Below the pieces are notes generated by a model. The model did no database searches. It was not told the DNA's origin and saw nothing but the letters and a program-made list of their open reading frames with translations. Both the position numbers and the translations under genes were made by a program. This document shows, piece after piece, positions 34,770 to 43,771 of a DNA stretch of 64,000 nt; the stretch's first letter is position 1; each line of letters starts with the position of its first letter. Source of the DNA: Franzmannia qiaohouensis (GTDB lineage Bacteria > Pseudomonadota > Gammaproteobacteria > Pseudomonadales > Halomonadaceae); contig NZ_JARWAM010000016.1 in the NCBI RefSeq assembly GCF_031451695.1, positions 1 to 64,000 on the forward strand, written 5' to 3'.

Positions 34770-36227
34770 ATGTCGACAGCCCCGCTCAACGCTATCCGCC
34801 GCACCAAGATCGTCGCCACCCTGGGACCGGCCAGCGACCGCGACGGCGTACTCGAAGCCATGCTCGAGGCCGGCGTCGACGTGGTGCGCCTCAACTTCTC
34901 CCACGGCTCCGCCGATGACCACCGCCGCCGCCTGGCCCGGGTCCGCGAGATCGCCGCGCGCCTCGGCAAGAGCGTTGCCGCCCTGGGGGACCTGCAGGGC
35001 CCCAAGATCCGTATCGCGCGCTTCGCCAACGGCGCAGTGACCCTTGACGAGGGTGCCAGCTTCGTTCTCGACATGGCGCTGGACAGCGACGCCGGCGACG
35101 CCTCCCGGGTCGGCTGCGACTACAAGACCCTGGCCGCCGACGTCGCCGTCGGCGACCGCCTGCTGCTCGACGACGGTCGACTGGTGCTCGAGGTCAGCGC
35201 CATCCAGGGTGACGAGGTCCACACCACGGTGGTGGTCGGCGGCAAGCTGTCCAACAACAAGGGCATCAACAAGCAGGGCGGCGGCCTCTCCGCCGCAGCG
35301 CTCACCGACAAGGACAAGGCCGACCTCGAGACCGCCATCGACATCGGCGTCGACTACCTCGCGGTCTCCTTCCCGCGCTCCGCCGCCGATATGCAGGAGG
35401 CCCGCGACCTGCTCGGTGAAGCCGGCAAGGAGATCGGCCTGGTGGCCAAGGTCGAGCGCGCCGAAGCAGTGGCCGACGATGCCACCCTCGACGGCATCAT
35501 CCTCGCCTCCGAGGCGGTGATGGTAGCGCGTGGCGACCTCGGCGTGGAGATCGGCGACGCCCAGCTGATCGGCGTGCAGAAGCGCATGATCAAGCGCGCC
35601 CGCAGCCTCAACCGCGCGGTGATCACCGCCACCCAGATGATGGAGTCGATGATCGACTCGCCGCTGCCGACCCGGGCCGAGGTGTTCGACGTCGCCAACG
35701 CGGTGCTCGACGGCACCGATGCGGTGATGCTATCCGCCGAGACCGCCGCCGGCGACTACCCGGTAGAGACCGTCGAGGCGATGCACCGGCTGTGCCTGGG
35801 CGCCGAGCGCGAACGCACCGCCCAGGAGTCGGGCCACCGCATCCACGAAGGCTTCACCCAGATCGACGAGACCATCGCGCTGTCGGCGATGTACGCCGCC
35901 AACCACCTCGAGGGTGTCGCCGCCATCGCCTGCATGACCGCCACCGGCTATACGCCGCTGATCGCCTCGCGGATTCGCTCGGGGCTGCCGATCGTCGGCC
36001 TGGCCCACAGCGCCACCGCCCAGCGGCGCATGGCGCTGTATCGCGGCGTGGTCTCGCTGCCCTTCGACACCGCCGACATGGACCCCACCGAGCTCAACCG
36101 TCAGGCCATGGCGATCCTCAAGGACCACGGCATTGCCGAAGCCGGCCAGCTGATGATCCTGACCCGCGGCGACCATATGAACGCCCACGGCGGCACCAAT
36201 ACCATGAAGATTCTCGAGGTACAGTGA
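34770..36227 (+). CDS. pyk: pyruvate kinase
   Basis: Final ATP-forming step of glycolysis, PEP + ADP to pyruvate. The 485 residues match PykA-type enzymes: N-terminal RRTKIVATLGPASD, LNFSHG, LGDLQGPKIRIARF, the signature VMVARGDLGVEIGDAQL, TQMMESMIDSPLPTRAEV, and DGTDAVMLSAETAAGDYPVE. The C-terminal allosteric domain ends with MNAHGGTNTMKILEV. AGGAGAGACAG precedes the ATG closely. It is followed after three bases by mgsA, forming a small operon that splits triose-phosphate flux. Confidence 0.97.
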   Translation: MSTAPLNAIRRTKIVATLGPASDRDGVLEAMLEAGVDVVRLNFSHGSADDHRRRLARVREIAARLGKSVAALGDLQGPKIRIARFANGAVTLDEGASFVLDMALDSDAGDASRVGCDYKTLAADVAVGDRLLLDDGRLVLEVSAIQGDEVHTTVVVGGKLSNNKGINKQGGGLSAAALTDKDKADLETAIDIGVDYLAVSFPRSAADMQEARDLLGEAGKEIGLVAKVERAEAVADDATLDGIILASEAVMVARGDLGVEIGDAQLIGVQKRMIKRARSLNRAVITATQMMESMIDSPLPTRAEVFDVANAVLDGTDAVMLSAETAAGDYPVETVEAMHRLCLGAERERTAQESGHRIHEGFTQIDETIALSAMYAANHLEGVAAIACMTATGYTPLIASRIRSGLPIVGLAHSATAQRRMALYRGVVSLPFDTADMDPTELNRQAMAILKDHGIAEAGQLMILTRGDHMNAHGGTNTMKILEVQ

Positions 36228-36230
36228 GCC

Positions 36231-36722
36231 ATGAGCCCCCTCCCCGACAATGACCTGCGCCCGGTCCAGCAGGCCAGCCGTACCCTGCCCGCGCGCAAGC
36301 GCATTGCGCTGATCGCCCACGACGGCAAGAAGGACGAGATGCTGGCCTGGGTCGAACGTTGGCAGTCGACCCTGGCCCAGCACCAGCTGGTCGGCACCGG
36401 CACCACCGCGCGGCGGATTGCCAAGGAGCGCGGGCTCGAGGTCGAGGGTCTGATGAGCGGGCCGCTGGGCGGCGACCAGCAGATCGGCGCGCGGATCACC
36501 GAGCAAGGCCTCGACCTGCTGATCTTCTTCTGGGATCCGTTCGCACCGCAGCCCCACGATCCCGACGTCAAGGCGCTGCTGCGCCTGGCCGCGCTGTGGA
36601 ACATCCCGGTGGCCTGCAATGCGGCCAGCGCCGACTTCCTGATCTCCTCGCCCTATGTTGGCGAGGAAGTGGACATCGCCATCCCCGACGCTGGAGCCTG
36701 GGTCAGCGCCCGCGCCGACTGA
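36231..36722 (+). CDS. mgsA: methylglyoxal synthase
   Basis: Converts dihydroxyacetone phosphate to methylglyoxal and phosphate, an overflow bypass of lower glycolysis when phosphate is short. The 163 residues show IALIAHDGKKDEM, LVGTGTTARRI, the phosphate-binding SGPLGGDQQIGARI, IFFWDPFAPQPHDPDVKALL and IPVACNAASADFL, all family hallmarks. A 15-residue N-terminal stretch precedes the fold. Start ATG 36231; ends before a strong terminator. Confidence 0.95.
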   Translation: MSPLPDNDLRPVQQASRTLPARKRIALIAHDGKKDEMLAWVERWQSTLAQHQLVGTGTTARRIAKERGLEVEGLMSGPLGGDQQIGARITEQGLDLLIFFWDPFAPQPHDPDVKALLRLAALWNIPVACNAASADFLISSPYVGEEVDIAIPDAGAWVSARAD

Positions 36723-36740
36723 CAGGCATCACCTAACGCA

Positions 36741-36773
36741 CCAACGCCGCCCTCATGGGCGGCGTTGGCGTTT
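36741..36773 (+). terminator. intrinsic terminator of pyk–mgsA
   Basis: A perfect 12-bp stem, CCAACGCCGCCC / GGGCGGCGTTGG, with a 4-base loop, followed by CGTTT. It lies in the 62-base gap between the convergent mgsA and the DUF3141 gene. Confidence 0.85.
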
Positions 36774-36784
36774 AAGCAGCTGAC

Positions 36785-39145
36785 TCACTCTTTATCGCTG
36801 GGCTTGTCGGCTGGTGCCTTGCGGGCCCGCGGCTTGGCCGCTGGCTTTTTCTGCGCAGACGGCGCTTTCCTGGCAGGCGCCTGCTTCTCTGCCGAAGGCT
36901 CCTTTGCAACGGACGCGGCCTCTTCGACCGGTGCGGCAACGGGCTTGGGAGCAGGCGCCGGGCGCGCCTCGGCGAAGTAGCCGCGCACCTCGTCGAGCCG
37001 TTCGTTGACGCCCTCGGCCTGAGGCCCGCTGGCTGCCAGCACATGCTCGAGATGCTCGAGGTGCTCGTCGATCTCGGCGTTGCTGCAGCTGGCCAGCAGC
37101 GTCGGGATGGCCGCCAGGGCCCGCGGGCGGTCGAGCTTGAGGATGAAGAACTGGTCACGCACCAGCGCCTTGAAGTCGGCCAGCTTGAGGCCCGGCTCGA
37201 GCTCATCCCGCGACGCCTTGAGGCGCTGGAAGTTGCGCTCGTCGGTGGACGGGGCTCCGCCGAGCACGTAGATCAGCGCACGCATCACCGCCTCGTGGCC
37301 GCCGCCCTGATCGATACGCTGGCACAGCTCGGCCTGGCGGTTATCGACGAAGCGGCGATGCTCCGGCTCGATGCCGGGACGCCGGCGCAGCGGCTCGCCG
37401 CCGATGCCAAGGCCGGCCACGGTCTGCAGCCACGGCTGACCGTACCAGCCCATGAACAGCTTCTCGGTGAGGCTGTCGCGCAGCTCGCGGTAGGCGTCGA
37501 GGCTGCCGCTGAGATGGTCGCTGGCGACGCTCTCGGCCAGGCGCCACGGGTTGTCGGCCTCCGCCACCTGGCGCTCCGCGCGTACGCGCTCGGCGATGAC
37601 CGGGATCGGCACCATCAACGGGTTGCGATCGGAATAAAGCTTGTAGGCCAGGCGGATCGGATGCATGCGGCGGATCCAGCGCGCCGCTTCCGGCGTCATG
37701 ATTGCCTTGAGCCACGGCTGCAGCAGCATCTGGTAGAGCCCCAGGTTGATCTGCGAGACCCGCTCCACGGTGGCGAAGCGGCGGTCGTCTTCCTCATTGG
37801 GCTGGACGATCTCATCGAGCTCCTTGACGTCGCGCGGGGTGAACTCGAGCAGGTAGTCGCCGTCGATATGCGCGGCATCCTTGCCCGACGGCGCGCGCTC
37901 GGTGACCTGGGTCTCATAGAGGCCCGGCGGCAGCACGTCGATGTAGTCCATGTTGGCGGTGAACTCGGTGTGCTCCTTGCGCGATACGCTGCCTGACACA
38001 AAGATGCCCAGGTGGCCGGTGGTGTCGTGTACGCAGTAGACGATGGTCTGCTCGTGGGCGTAGATATCCTCGACGTCGGCGTAGAGATCGCGCACCCAGC
38101 CCAGTGCCTGGGGCGGCGGCGTGATGTCGTCGCCCTTGGAGCAGAACACCACGATCGGCGAACGGATGTTGCGCAGGTCGATACGCCGCCCATCGCGGGT
38201 CGACAGCCCGGCGGTACTCAAGCGGTTGCCGATGAACAGGTTATCGACGATGTACTGGATCTCCTCGGCGCCGAGCACCACGTGCCCGCCCCACCAGCGC
38301 TCGAACTGCAGGTAGCGTTCGGCCTCGCTGTCGACGTTGGCGTAGAGCCGATACTGCTTGTCCCACAGGGTATTGGCCGGATTGAGCTTCTCGAAGTTCT
38401 GCACCAGTAGCGCACCGTCGAACAGCCCGGCGCCGAGGTCGCCGGCCAGCGCCGTCATCCAGCTGCCGCCGGTCATGCCGCCGGTGTAGCGCATCGGTGC
38501 ACCGCCGCGCTCACCCGCCCAGTAGGAGAGCGGCGCCCCGGCGATCAGGATCGGACCGAACACCTCGGGCTCCAGCGCCGCGGCCATCATGATCTGCCAG
38601 CCGGCCTGGCAGTTGCCCACCACCATCGGCTTCTCCGAGACATCGGGATGGCGGGCGATCACCTCGCGCAGGAAGGCGATTTCGGCGTCAACCACGTCCT
38701 CTACGCTCTGACCCGGCTCGGGGAATGGCAGGAAGCCGATGAAGTAGCAGGGATGGCCGGCACGCAGTGCCACGCCGATCTCGCTGTCGGGCTTGAAGCC
38801 GCCGATGCCGGGGCCGTGGCCGGCGCGGGGGTCGACCACCACGAACGGGCGTGCCAGCGGGTCGACGTCGACCCCGGCCGGCGGCACGATACGCAACAGC
38901 TCGTAGTTGACCGGTCGCGGCAGATCGCGGCCGTCGAGCAGCACCTCGGACTCGAAGCCCAGCACATTGGGCTTGGTCTGCTCCATATGTTCGAGATACT
39001 GATTGCCGCGCTGGCGCATCACGTCGAGGTAGAGCACGCTGCGCTCGAGGCTGTCGCGCCAGTAGTCGACGCTGGCGCGGCCGATGCCGAGGGGATCGAA
39101 CATCGCAAGCGACGCATTCATCATGGAACTAGCGGCCGGTAGCAT
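36785..39145 (-). CDS. DUF3141 protein: PHA-synthase-like alpha/beta hydrolase with Ala/Lys/Pro tail
   Basis: A 786-residue protein. The N-terminal part (about 60-400) resembles the PhaC branch of alpha/beta hydrolases: VVVDPRAGHGPGIGGFK, the nucleophile elbow VVGNCQAGW with C179, IVVFCSKGDDITPP (D339/D340), and DTTGHLGIFVSG (H378). This is a Cys–Asp–His set as in PHA synthases. The long middle part is DUF3141-specific, with a helical segment at about 600-690. The last about 70 residues are a low-complexity Ala/Lys/Pro tail like those of histone-H1-like bacterial proteins. Function is unproven; a link to polyhydroxyalkanoate granules is inference. ATG 39145 has GGAGTG upstream. Confidence 0.85.
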   Translation of the reverse strand: MLPAASSMMNASLAMFDPLGIGRASVDYWRDSLERSVLYLDVMRQRGNQYLEHMEQTKPNVLGFESEVLLDGRDLPRPVNYELLRIVPPAGVDVDPLARPFVVVDPRAGHGPGIGGFKPDSEIGVALRAGHPCYFIGFLPFPEPGQSVEDVVDAEIAFLREVIARHPDVSEKPMVVGNCQAGWQIMMAAALEPEVFGPILIAGAPLSYWAGERGGAPMRYTGGMTGGSWMTALAGDLGAGLFDGALLVQNFEKLNPANTLWDKQYRLYANVDSEAERYLQFERWWGGHVVLGAEEIQYIVDNLFIGNRLSTAGLSTRDGRRIDLRNIRSPIVVFCSKGDDITPPPQALGWVRDLYADVEDIYAHEQTIVYCVHDTTGHLGIFVSGSVSRKEHTEFTANMDYIDVLPPGLYETQVTERAPSGKDAAHIDGDYLLEFTPRDVKELDEIVQPNEEDDRRFATVERVSQINLGLYQMLLQPWLKAIMTPEAARWIRRMHPIRLAYKLYSDRNPLMVPIPVIAERVRAERQVAEADNPWRLAESVASDHLSGSLDAYRELRDSLTEKLFMGWYGQPWLQTVAGLGIGGEPLRRRPGIEPEHRRFVDNRQAELCQRIDQGGGHEAVMRALIYVLGGAPSTDERNFQRLKASRDELEPGLKLADFKALVRDQFFILKLDRPRALAAIPTLLASCSNAEIDEHLEHLEHVLAASGPQAEGVNERLDEVRGYFAEARPAPAPKPVAAPVEEAASVAKEPSAEKQAPARKAPSAQKKPAAKPRARKAPADKPSDKE

Positions 39146-39203
39146 GAGATCACTCCATAGCGGCGGAAAGTGGTAGCGTCATCACAGAGAGCAGAACCGC
39201 TCC

Positions 39204-39318
39204 AAACTGATCTGGCGGTAGGCCTACGAGGAGGCGCTGTAAACCCGTCCCTGGGCGCTACTTGCGCCATCCCTGGCGCAAACCTCCCCTTCGACCTACC
39301 GCCAGCGTTTCTTGCGAA
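39204..39318 (-). repeat. dispersed structured repeat, copy 4 (short form, minus orientation)
   Basis: A short copy with the same 11-bp outer arms as copy 1, CTGGCGGTAGG (39212-39222) and CCTACCGCCAG (39295-39305). It retains GCGCCCAGGGA and a GCGCAAGTAGCGC-like part but lacks the central GGGCTGGCCA hairpin. It lies between the start of the DUF3141 gene and the end of pycB. Confidence 0.8.
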
Positions 39319-39412
39319 GATCAGCTGCGATGACTCGAGTGAGGCCATTATGCCATCATGCTGCATTGCAATATAGACTAGTCGTTTCGCCTGATGCTTG
39401 CCAGTCGCCGCG

Positions 39413-41221
39413 TCACTCGATCTCCACCAGCACCTCGCCGGGCATCACCCGCTCGCCGCGTGCCACGTGCAGCGCGATCACCGTACCGGCGCGCCGCGCG
39501 TGCAGCTCGGTTTCCATCTTCATCGCCTCGGTGATCAGCACCGGCTGGCCCTCCTCGACCCGGTCGCCGACGGCCACCAGCACGTCGACGATGTTGCCCG
39601 GCATGGCGGTGGTCACGTGGCCGGCGCCGCTGGCACGGGCGCGGCCGCTCTCTGGCGGCGGCTGATAGCGGTCGCGGGGCTCGAACACCACCGCCTCGGG
39701 CATGCCGTCCAGGGTCAGGTAGACCTGGCGGCGTCCGCCGCGGTCGCGACCCACGCCGGTGATCTGCACGTTGTAGGACTCGCCGTGAACGTCGATCACG
39801 AATTCGGTGGGGGTGCCCTCGCTGACCGGCCGCTGGCCGACGTCCGGCGCCGGCAGCGGTTCGGGGATCAGGCTGCCGTCGCGGCGCCCCTGCAGGAAGT
39901 CGCGGCCGATGTCGGGAAACAGCGCATAGGTCAGCACGTCCTCCTCACTCTCGGCAAGGCTGCCGATCGCTTGGCGAAAGCGCGCCATCTCAGGCGGCAG
40001 CAGGTCCGCCGGGCGGCCCTGCTCGGCCGGCTCCTGGCCCACCGCCAGGCGCCGCAGCTCAGGGTCGGCAGGGGCCGGCGGGCGCCCGTAGCCGCCCAGC
40101 AGATAGCGCTTGATCTCGTTGCTGATGGTCTTGTAGCGCTCGCCGGTGAGCACGTTGGTCACCGCCTGGGAGCCGATGAACTGCGAGGTCGGCGTGACCA
40201 GCGGCGGATAGCCGAGGTCGGCACGCACCCGCGGGATCTCGTCGAACACCTCGCGAATCCGCGACAGTGCGTTCTGTTCGCGCAGCTGGTGGGCGAGATT
40301 CGACATCATTCCGCCGGGCACCTGGCTGACCAGCACGCCGATGTCCTCGCGGGTCACCTCGCTCTCGAAACCGGCATACTGGCGGCGCACCTCGCGCAGC
40401 CGGTCGCTGACCGCCTTGATCGCCTCGAGGTCGAGCCCGGTGTCGTAGTCGGTGTCCTGGAAGGTCGCCACCATCGCCTCACTGGCCGGATGGCTGGCGC
40501 CGCCAGCAAAGGCCGCACAGCAGGTGTCGAGATGACGGCAGCCCGCCTCCACCGCCTTGAGATGGCACTGCGCAGCCAGCCCCGACGTGGCGTGGGCGTG
40601 CAGGTGTACAGGCACTTCGACGGCATCCAGCAGTGCGGCGACCAGCTCGGCAGTGGCGTAGGGCGTGAGCAGCCCGGCCATGTCCTTGATGGCGATGGAG
40701 TCGGCGCCCATCGCCACCAGCCGGCGGGCGTCCTTGACGTACATCTTCAGGTCATGCACCGGACTCATGGTGTAGCAGATCGCGCCCTGGGCGTGCTTGC
40801 CGGCGGCCTTGACCGCCGCCATGGCGGTCTCCAGGTTGCGCAGGTCGTTGAGCGGGTCGAACATCCTGAAGACATCGATGCCGCCCGCCGCGGCGCGCGC
40901 CACGAAGGCCTCCACCACGTCATCGGCGTAGTGGCGGTAGCCGACCAGGTTCTGGCCACGCAGCAGCATCTGCAGCGGCGTGTTGGGCAGCGCAGCCTTG
41001 AGCCGCTGCAGGCGCTGCCAGGGGTCCTCCTTGAGAAAGCGCACGCAGGCGTCGAAGGTCGCCCCGCCCCATACCTCCAGCGACTCGAAGCCGATGGCGT
41101 CGAGCGCCGGGCACACCGGCAGCATGTCGTCGGTGCGCAGCCGCGTGGCGATCAGCGATTGATGGCCGTCGCGCAGCACCACATCGCTGAGGCGCACCCG
41201 GGTGTCGGGGTTGGCGGTCAT
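39413..41221 (-). CDS. pycB: pyruvate carboxylase subunit B (carboxyltransferase with biotin domain)
   Basis: Catalytic and biotin-carrying subunit of two-subunit pyruvate carboxylase, which makes oxaloacetate for anaplerosis. The 602 residues start with a TIM-barrel carboxyltransferase (LSDVVLRDGHQSLIATRL, LEVWGGATFDAC, VFRMFDPLNDLRN, HLHAHATSGLA), continue with the PYC_OADA domain, and end with a biotinyl domain whose lysine is in TEAMKMETEL. OadA of oxaloacetate decarboxylase looks alike, but the adjacent biotin carboxylase gene and absence of oadB/oadG favour pyruvate carboxylase, as in Pseudomonas (PA5435/PA5436). Start ATG 41221 with GGGAGAG. Confidence 0.9.
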   Translation of the reverse strand: MTANPDTRVRLSDVVLRDGHQSLIATRLRTDDMLPVCPALDAIGFESLEVWGGATFDACVRFLKEDPWQRLQRLKAALPNTPLQMLLRGQNLVGYRHYADDVVEAFVARAAAGGIDVFRMFDPLNDLRNLETAMAAVKAAGKHAQGAICYTMSPVHDLKMYVKDARRLVAMGADSIAIKDMAGLLTPYATAELVAALLDAVEVPVHLHAHATSGLAAQCHLKAVEAGCRHLDTCCAAFAGGASHPASEAMVATFQDTDYDTGLDLEAIKAVSDRLREVRRQYAGFESEVTREDIGVLVSQVPGGMMSNLAHQLREQNALSRIREVFDEIPRVRADLGYPPLVTPTSQFIGSQAVTNVLTGERYKTISNEIKRYLLGGYGRPPAPADPELRRLAVGQEPAEQGRPADLLPPEMARFRQAIGSLAESEEDVLTYALFPDIGRDFLQGRRDGSLIPEPLPAPDVGQRPVSEGTPTEFVIDVHGESYNVQITGVGRDRGGRRQVYLTLDGMPEAVVFEPRDRYQPPPESGRARASGAGHVTTAMPGNIVDVLVAVGDRVEEGQPVLITEAMKMETELHARRAGTVIALHVARGERVMPGEVLVEIE

Positions 41222-41247
41222 GTCTCTCTCCCTGTCAGGGCGGTGGT

Positions 41248-42663
41248 TCATAGGCCGGCGTGGGCGGCGATGGCGGCAGCCACCACCAGCGCCACCTCGT
41301 CGGGATTACGCTTCACCGAGTAGTCGAGCAGCTCGGGGTGGCGCAGCACAAAGCCGGTATCGAAGGCGCCGCGGCGAAAGTCGGGGTGCTTGAGGATCTC
41401 CTCGTAGAGCGGCGCGGTGGTCTTGATGCCCTGCAGGCGCATGTCGTTGAGCGCCCGCACGCCGCGGTCGAGGGTCTCCTCCCAGGTCATGCCCCACACG
41501 ATCAGCTTGAGGCACAGGGTGTCGAAGTGAGGCGGCAAACGATAGCCGGTATAGATGGCGGTGTCGGTGCGTACCCCGGGGCCACCTGGCGCATAGTAGC
41601 GGGTGATACGGCCGAACGACGGCAGGAAGTCGTTCTTGGGGTCTTCGGCATTGATACGAAACTCGATGGCGTAGCCGTGGTGGCGAATGTCCTCCTGGCG
41701 AAACGCCAGCTTGAGGCCGTAGGCGATGCGGATCTGCTCGCGCACGATATCGACCCCGGTGACCGCCTCGCTGACGGTATGCTCTACCTGGATACGCGTG
41801 TTCATTTCCATGAAGTAGATCTCGTTGCCCCTGACCAGGAACTCCACGGTGCCGGCATTCTCGTAGCCCACCAGCCGCGCCGCGCGCACCGCCAGCAGGC
41901 CGACGTAGGCGCGCTGCTCGGGGGTCAGCCGCGGGCTGGGGGCGATCTCCATCAGCTTCTGGTTGCGGCGCTGAATAGAACAGTCGCGCTCGAACAGGTG
42001 AATCACGCTGGCGTGGCGGTCGGCCAGCACCTGCACCTCGATATGCTGGCTGCCGACCAGGCACTTCTCGAGGAACAGCGCGCCGCTCGAGAAACGTGCA
42101 TCGGCTTCTTCGCCGACCTGGTCCCAGGCCTGCTCGAGCTGGGCGGGGTCGTCACAGCGCCGCAGGCCGCGGCCGCCGCCGCCGTGGTTGGCCTTGAGCA
42201 TCACCGGGTAGCCCAGCGCCTCGGCCAGCGCCAGCGCCTCCTCTACGCTTGCCAGCGGCGCCCGCGAACCCGGCGTGACGGGGATGCCCGCCTCGCGCAG
42301 GGTCTCCCGCGCGCCGCTCTTGTCGGCCATGCGCGCGATCACCTCGGCATCCGGGCCGATGAAGGCAATGCCCGCTTGGGCGCACAGCCTGGCGAAATCG
42401 GCCTGCTCGGCAAGAAAACCGTAGCCGGGATGCAGCGCATCGCAGCCGGTCTCGCGGGCCAGGTCGACCAGGCGCTGGGCATCCAGGTAGCCGTCCAGCG
42501 GGTCATCGCCGATGAAGTAGGCCTCGTCGGCGCGCTTCACGTGCAGTGCGAAACGGTCCGGTTCGGTGTACACCGCCACCGAGCGGATGCCCATCTCGGC
42601 GCAGGCGCGCTCGATGCGCACCGCAATCTCGCCGCGGTTGGCGATCAGCAGCTTGTGGAACAT
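41248..42663 (-). CDS. pycA: pyruvate carboxylase subunit A (biotin carboxylase)
   Basis: ATP-grasp biotin carboxylase of 471 residues that carboxylates biotin on the B subunit. Motifs: MFHKLLIANRGEIAVRIERA, LHPGYGFLAEQADFA, the glycine-rich loop KANHGGGGRGLRR, the EKCLVGSQHIEVQVLAD stretch, ERDCSIQRRNQK, and EMNTRIQVEHTVSE. AccC is the close relative; the gene 26 bases downstream encodes the partner subunit. Start ATG 42663; the frame before it is unsupported. Divergent from a LysR gene 75 bases away. Confidence 0.9.
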   Translation of the reverse strand: MFHKLLIANRGEIAVRIERACAEMGIRSVAVYTEPDRFALHVKRADEAYFIGDDPLDGYLDAQRLVDLARETGCDALHPGYGFLAEQADFARLCAQAGIAFIGPDAEVIARMADKSGARETLREAGIPVTPGSRAPLASVEEALALAEALGYPVMLKANHGGGGRGLRRCDDPAQLEQAWDQVGEEADARFSSGALFLEKCLVGSQHIEVQVLADRHASVIHLFERDCSIQRRNQKLMEIAPSPRLTPEQRAYVGLLAVRAARLVGYENAGTVEFLVRGNEIYFMEMNTRIQVEHTVSEAVTGVDIVREQIRIAYGLKLAFRQEDIRHHGYAIEFRINAEDPKNDFLPSFGRITRYYAPGGPGVRTDTAIYTGYRLPPHFDTLCLKLIVWGMTWEETLDRGVRALNDMRLQGIKTTAPLYEEILKHPDFRRGAFDTGFVLRHPELLDYSVKRNPDEVALVVAAAIAAHAGL

Positions 42664-42697
42664 GGCGACCCACCCAAGCAAAGTTGATAGTATTTCA

Positions 42698-42714
42698 ATG
42701 ACCTATTCTGTCAT
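42698..42714. promoter_or_regulatory. palindrome in the pycA/LysR divergent gap
   Basis: ATGAC–N7–GTCAT, centred in the 75-base gap between the two divergent genes: a natural place for the LysR-type regulator to bind and control both. It is inferred from symmetry and position only. Confidence 0.45.
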
Positions 42715-42738
42715 AACCGACACCGCTTGGACGCCTCG

Positions 42739-43734
42739 ATGACGCGACCCAGTCTGCTCAACCGCCTGACCTTCCGCCAGCTGCAGGTGTTTCAGGCCGT
42801 GCACCGCCAGCAGTCCTACTCGCGGGCGGCGGAGCAGCTCGGCCTGACTCAGCCGGCGGTCAGCGCGCAGATCCGCCAGCTCGAGCAGGCCCTCGAACAG
42901 CCGCTGTTCAAGTATGCCGGCAAGACCCTGCACGTGCTGCCCGCCGCCGATGCCCTGGCGAGTTCGGTACAGTCGATCTTCGGTCAGGTTTCGAGCCTGC
43001 AGATGGCGCTCTCGGAGATGGCCGGCAGCATCCGCGGCGAGCTCAACCTGGCGGCAGTCTCCACCGCCCAGTACGTGGTGCCGTATATCCTGGCGCGCTT
43101 TCGCGCCCTCTACCCCGAGGTGCAGATTCGCCTACGGGTATGCAACCGCGGCCAGGCCCTGGAGCGCCTCGCCGAGCGCCGCGACGACCTGGTAATCATG
43201 GGCATGGTGCCCGATGACCCCAACCTCACCTTCATGCCGATCCTCGACAACGAGATGATCCCGGTGGTGTGGCCGGAACACCCATTGATGCACAGCCCCA
43301 GCCCGACCCTCGACGACTTCGCCCACCACTATGTGCTGATGCGCGAGCCTGGCTCCGGCACCCGCAGCGCCTTCGAGGACTTCGCCTCCCGCGAGCGGGT
43401 GACGCTGGCCCACACCATCGAGATGGGTACCAACGAGGCGATTAAGCAGGGCGTGATGGCGCATCTCGGCGTGGCGGTACTGCCGCGCCTGGCCGTGCAG
43501 CTGGAACTGGCCGGCGGGCTGCTCGCCTCGCCGCCGCTGCCCGGATTTCCGCTGCGCCGCTCGTGGTGCACGGTGTATCCCAAGGACCGCCACCCCTCGC
43601 CGATCACCGAGCTGTTCCTGCGCTTCGTCCAGGAGCTGCTGCCGGAGCTCAACGCCCACTTCAGCGCCCCGCTGACGCCCCACCGCGGCCACTCGGTGGT
43701 CTGCCTGCCGGTACCCAAGGCACAAGGCAGTTAA
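42739..43734 (+). CDS. LysR-family transcriptional regulator (PycR-like position)
   Basis: A 331-residue regulator. The N-terminal winged helix-turn-helix is LTFRQLQVFQAVHRQQSYSRAAEQLGLTQPAVSAQIRQLE, a textbook LysR domain, followed by a substrate-binding domain of about 200 residues (GELNLAAVSTAQYVVPYIL, MGTNEAIKQGVMAHLG). The inducer is unknown. It is divergent from pycA, the same arrangement as PycR (PA5437) in Pseudomonas, so control of pyruvate carboxylase is likely. CbbR-like regulators share this type of N-terminus. I start at ATG 42739; a TTG at 42727 is in frame. Confidence 0.9.
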   Translation: MTRPSLLNRLTFRQLQVFQAVHRQQSYSRAAEQLGLTQPAVSAQIRQLEQALEQPLFKYAGKTLHVLPAADALASSVQSIFGQVSSLQMALSEMAGSIRGELNLAAVSTAQYVVPYILARFRALYPEVQIRLRVCNRGQALERLAERRDDLVIMGMVPDDPNLTFMPILDNEMIPVVWPEHPLMHSPSPTLDDFAHHYVLMREPGSGTRSAFEDFASRERVTLAHTIEMGTNEAIKQGVMAHLGVAVLPRLAVQLELAGGLLASPPLPGFPLRRSWCTVYPKDRHPSPITELFLRFVQELLPELNAHFSAPLTPHRGHSVVCLPVPKAQGS

Positions 43735-43746
43735 TTTGGGCAAGCA

Positions 43747-43770
43747 CCGCTCGGGACTGATCCGCCGCCA
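43747..43770 (-). repeat. inverted tail fragment of the dispersed repeat
   Basis: CGCTCGGGACTGATCCGCCG matches, in minus orientation, the tail of copy 2 (CGCTCGGGACTCATCCGGCG at 22626). It lies directly before the full copy 5 in the opposite orientation, so two elements meet head to head here, one of them reduced to its end. Confidence 0.6.
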
Positions 43771-43771
43771 T

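Noticed and set aside
39413..41221. Oxaloacetate decarboxylase alpha subunit (sodium pump)
   Set aside because: The beta and gamma subunits are absent, and a biotin carboxylase gene is adjacent, which favours pyruvate carboxylase.
39398..41323. 641-codon plus-strand frame opposite pycB
   Set aside because: Shadow of a fully recognised carboxyltransferase gene.
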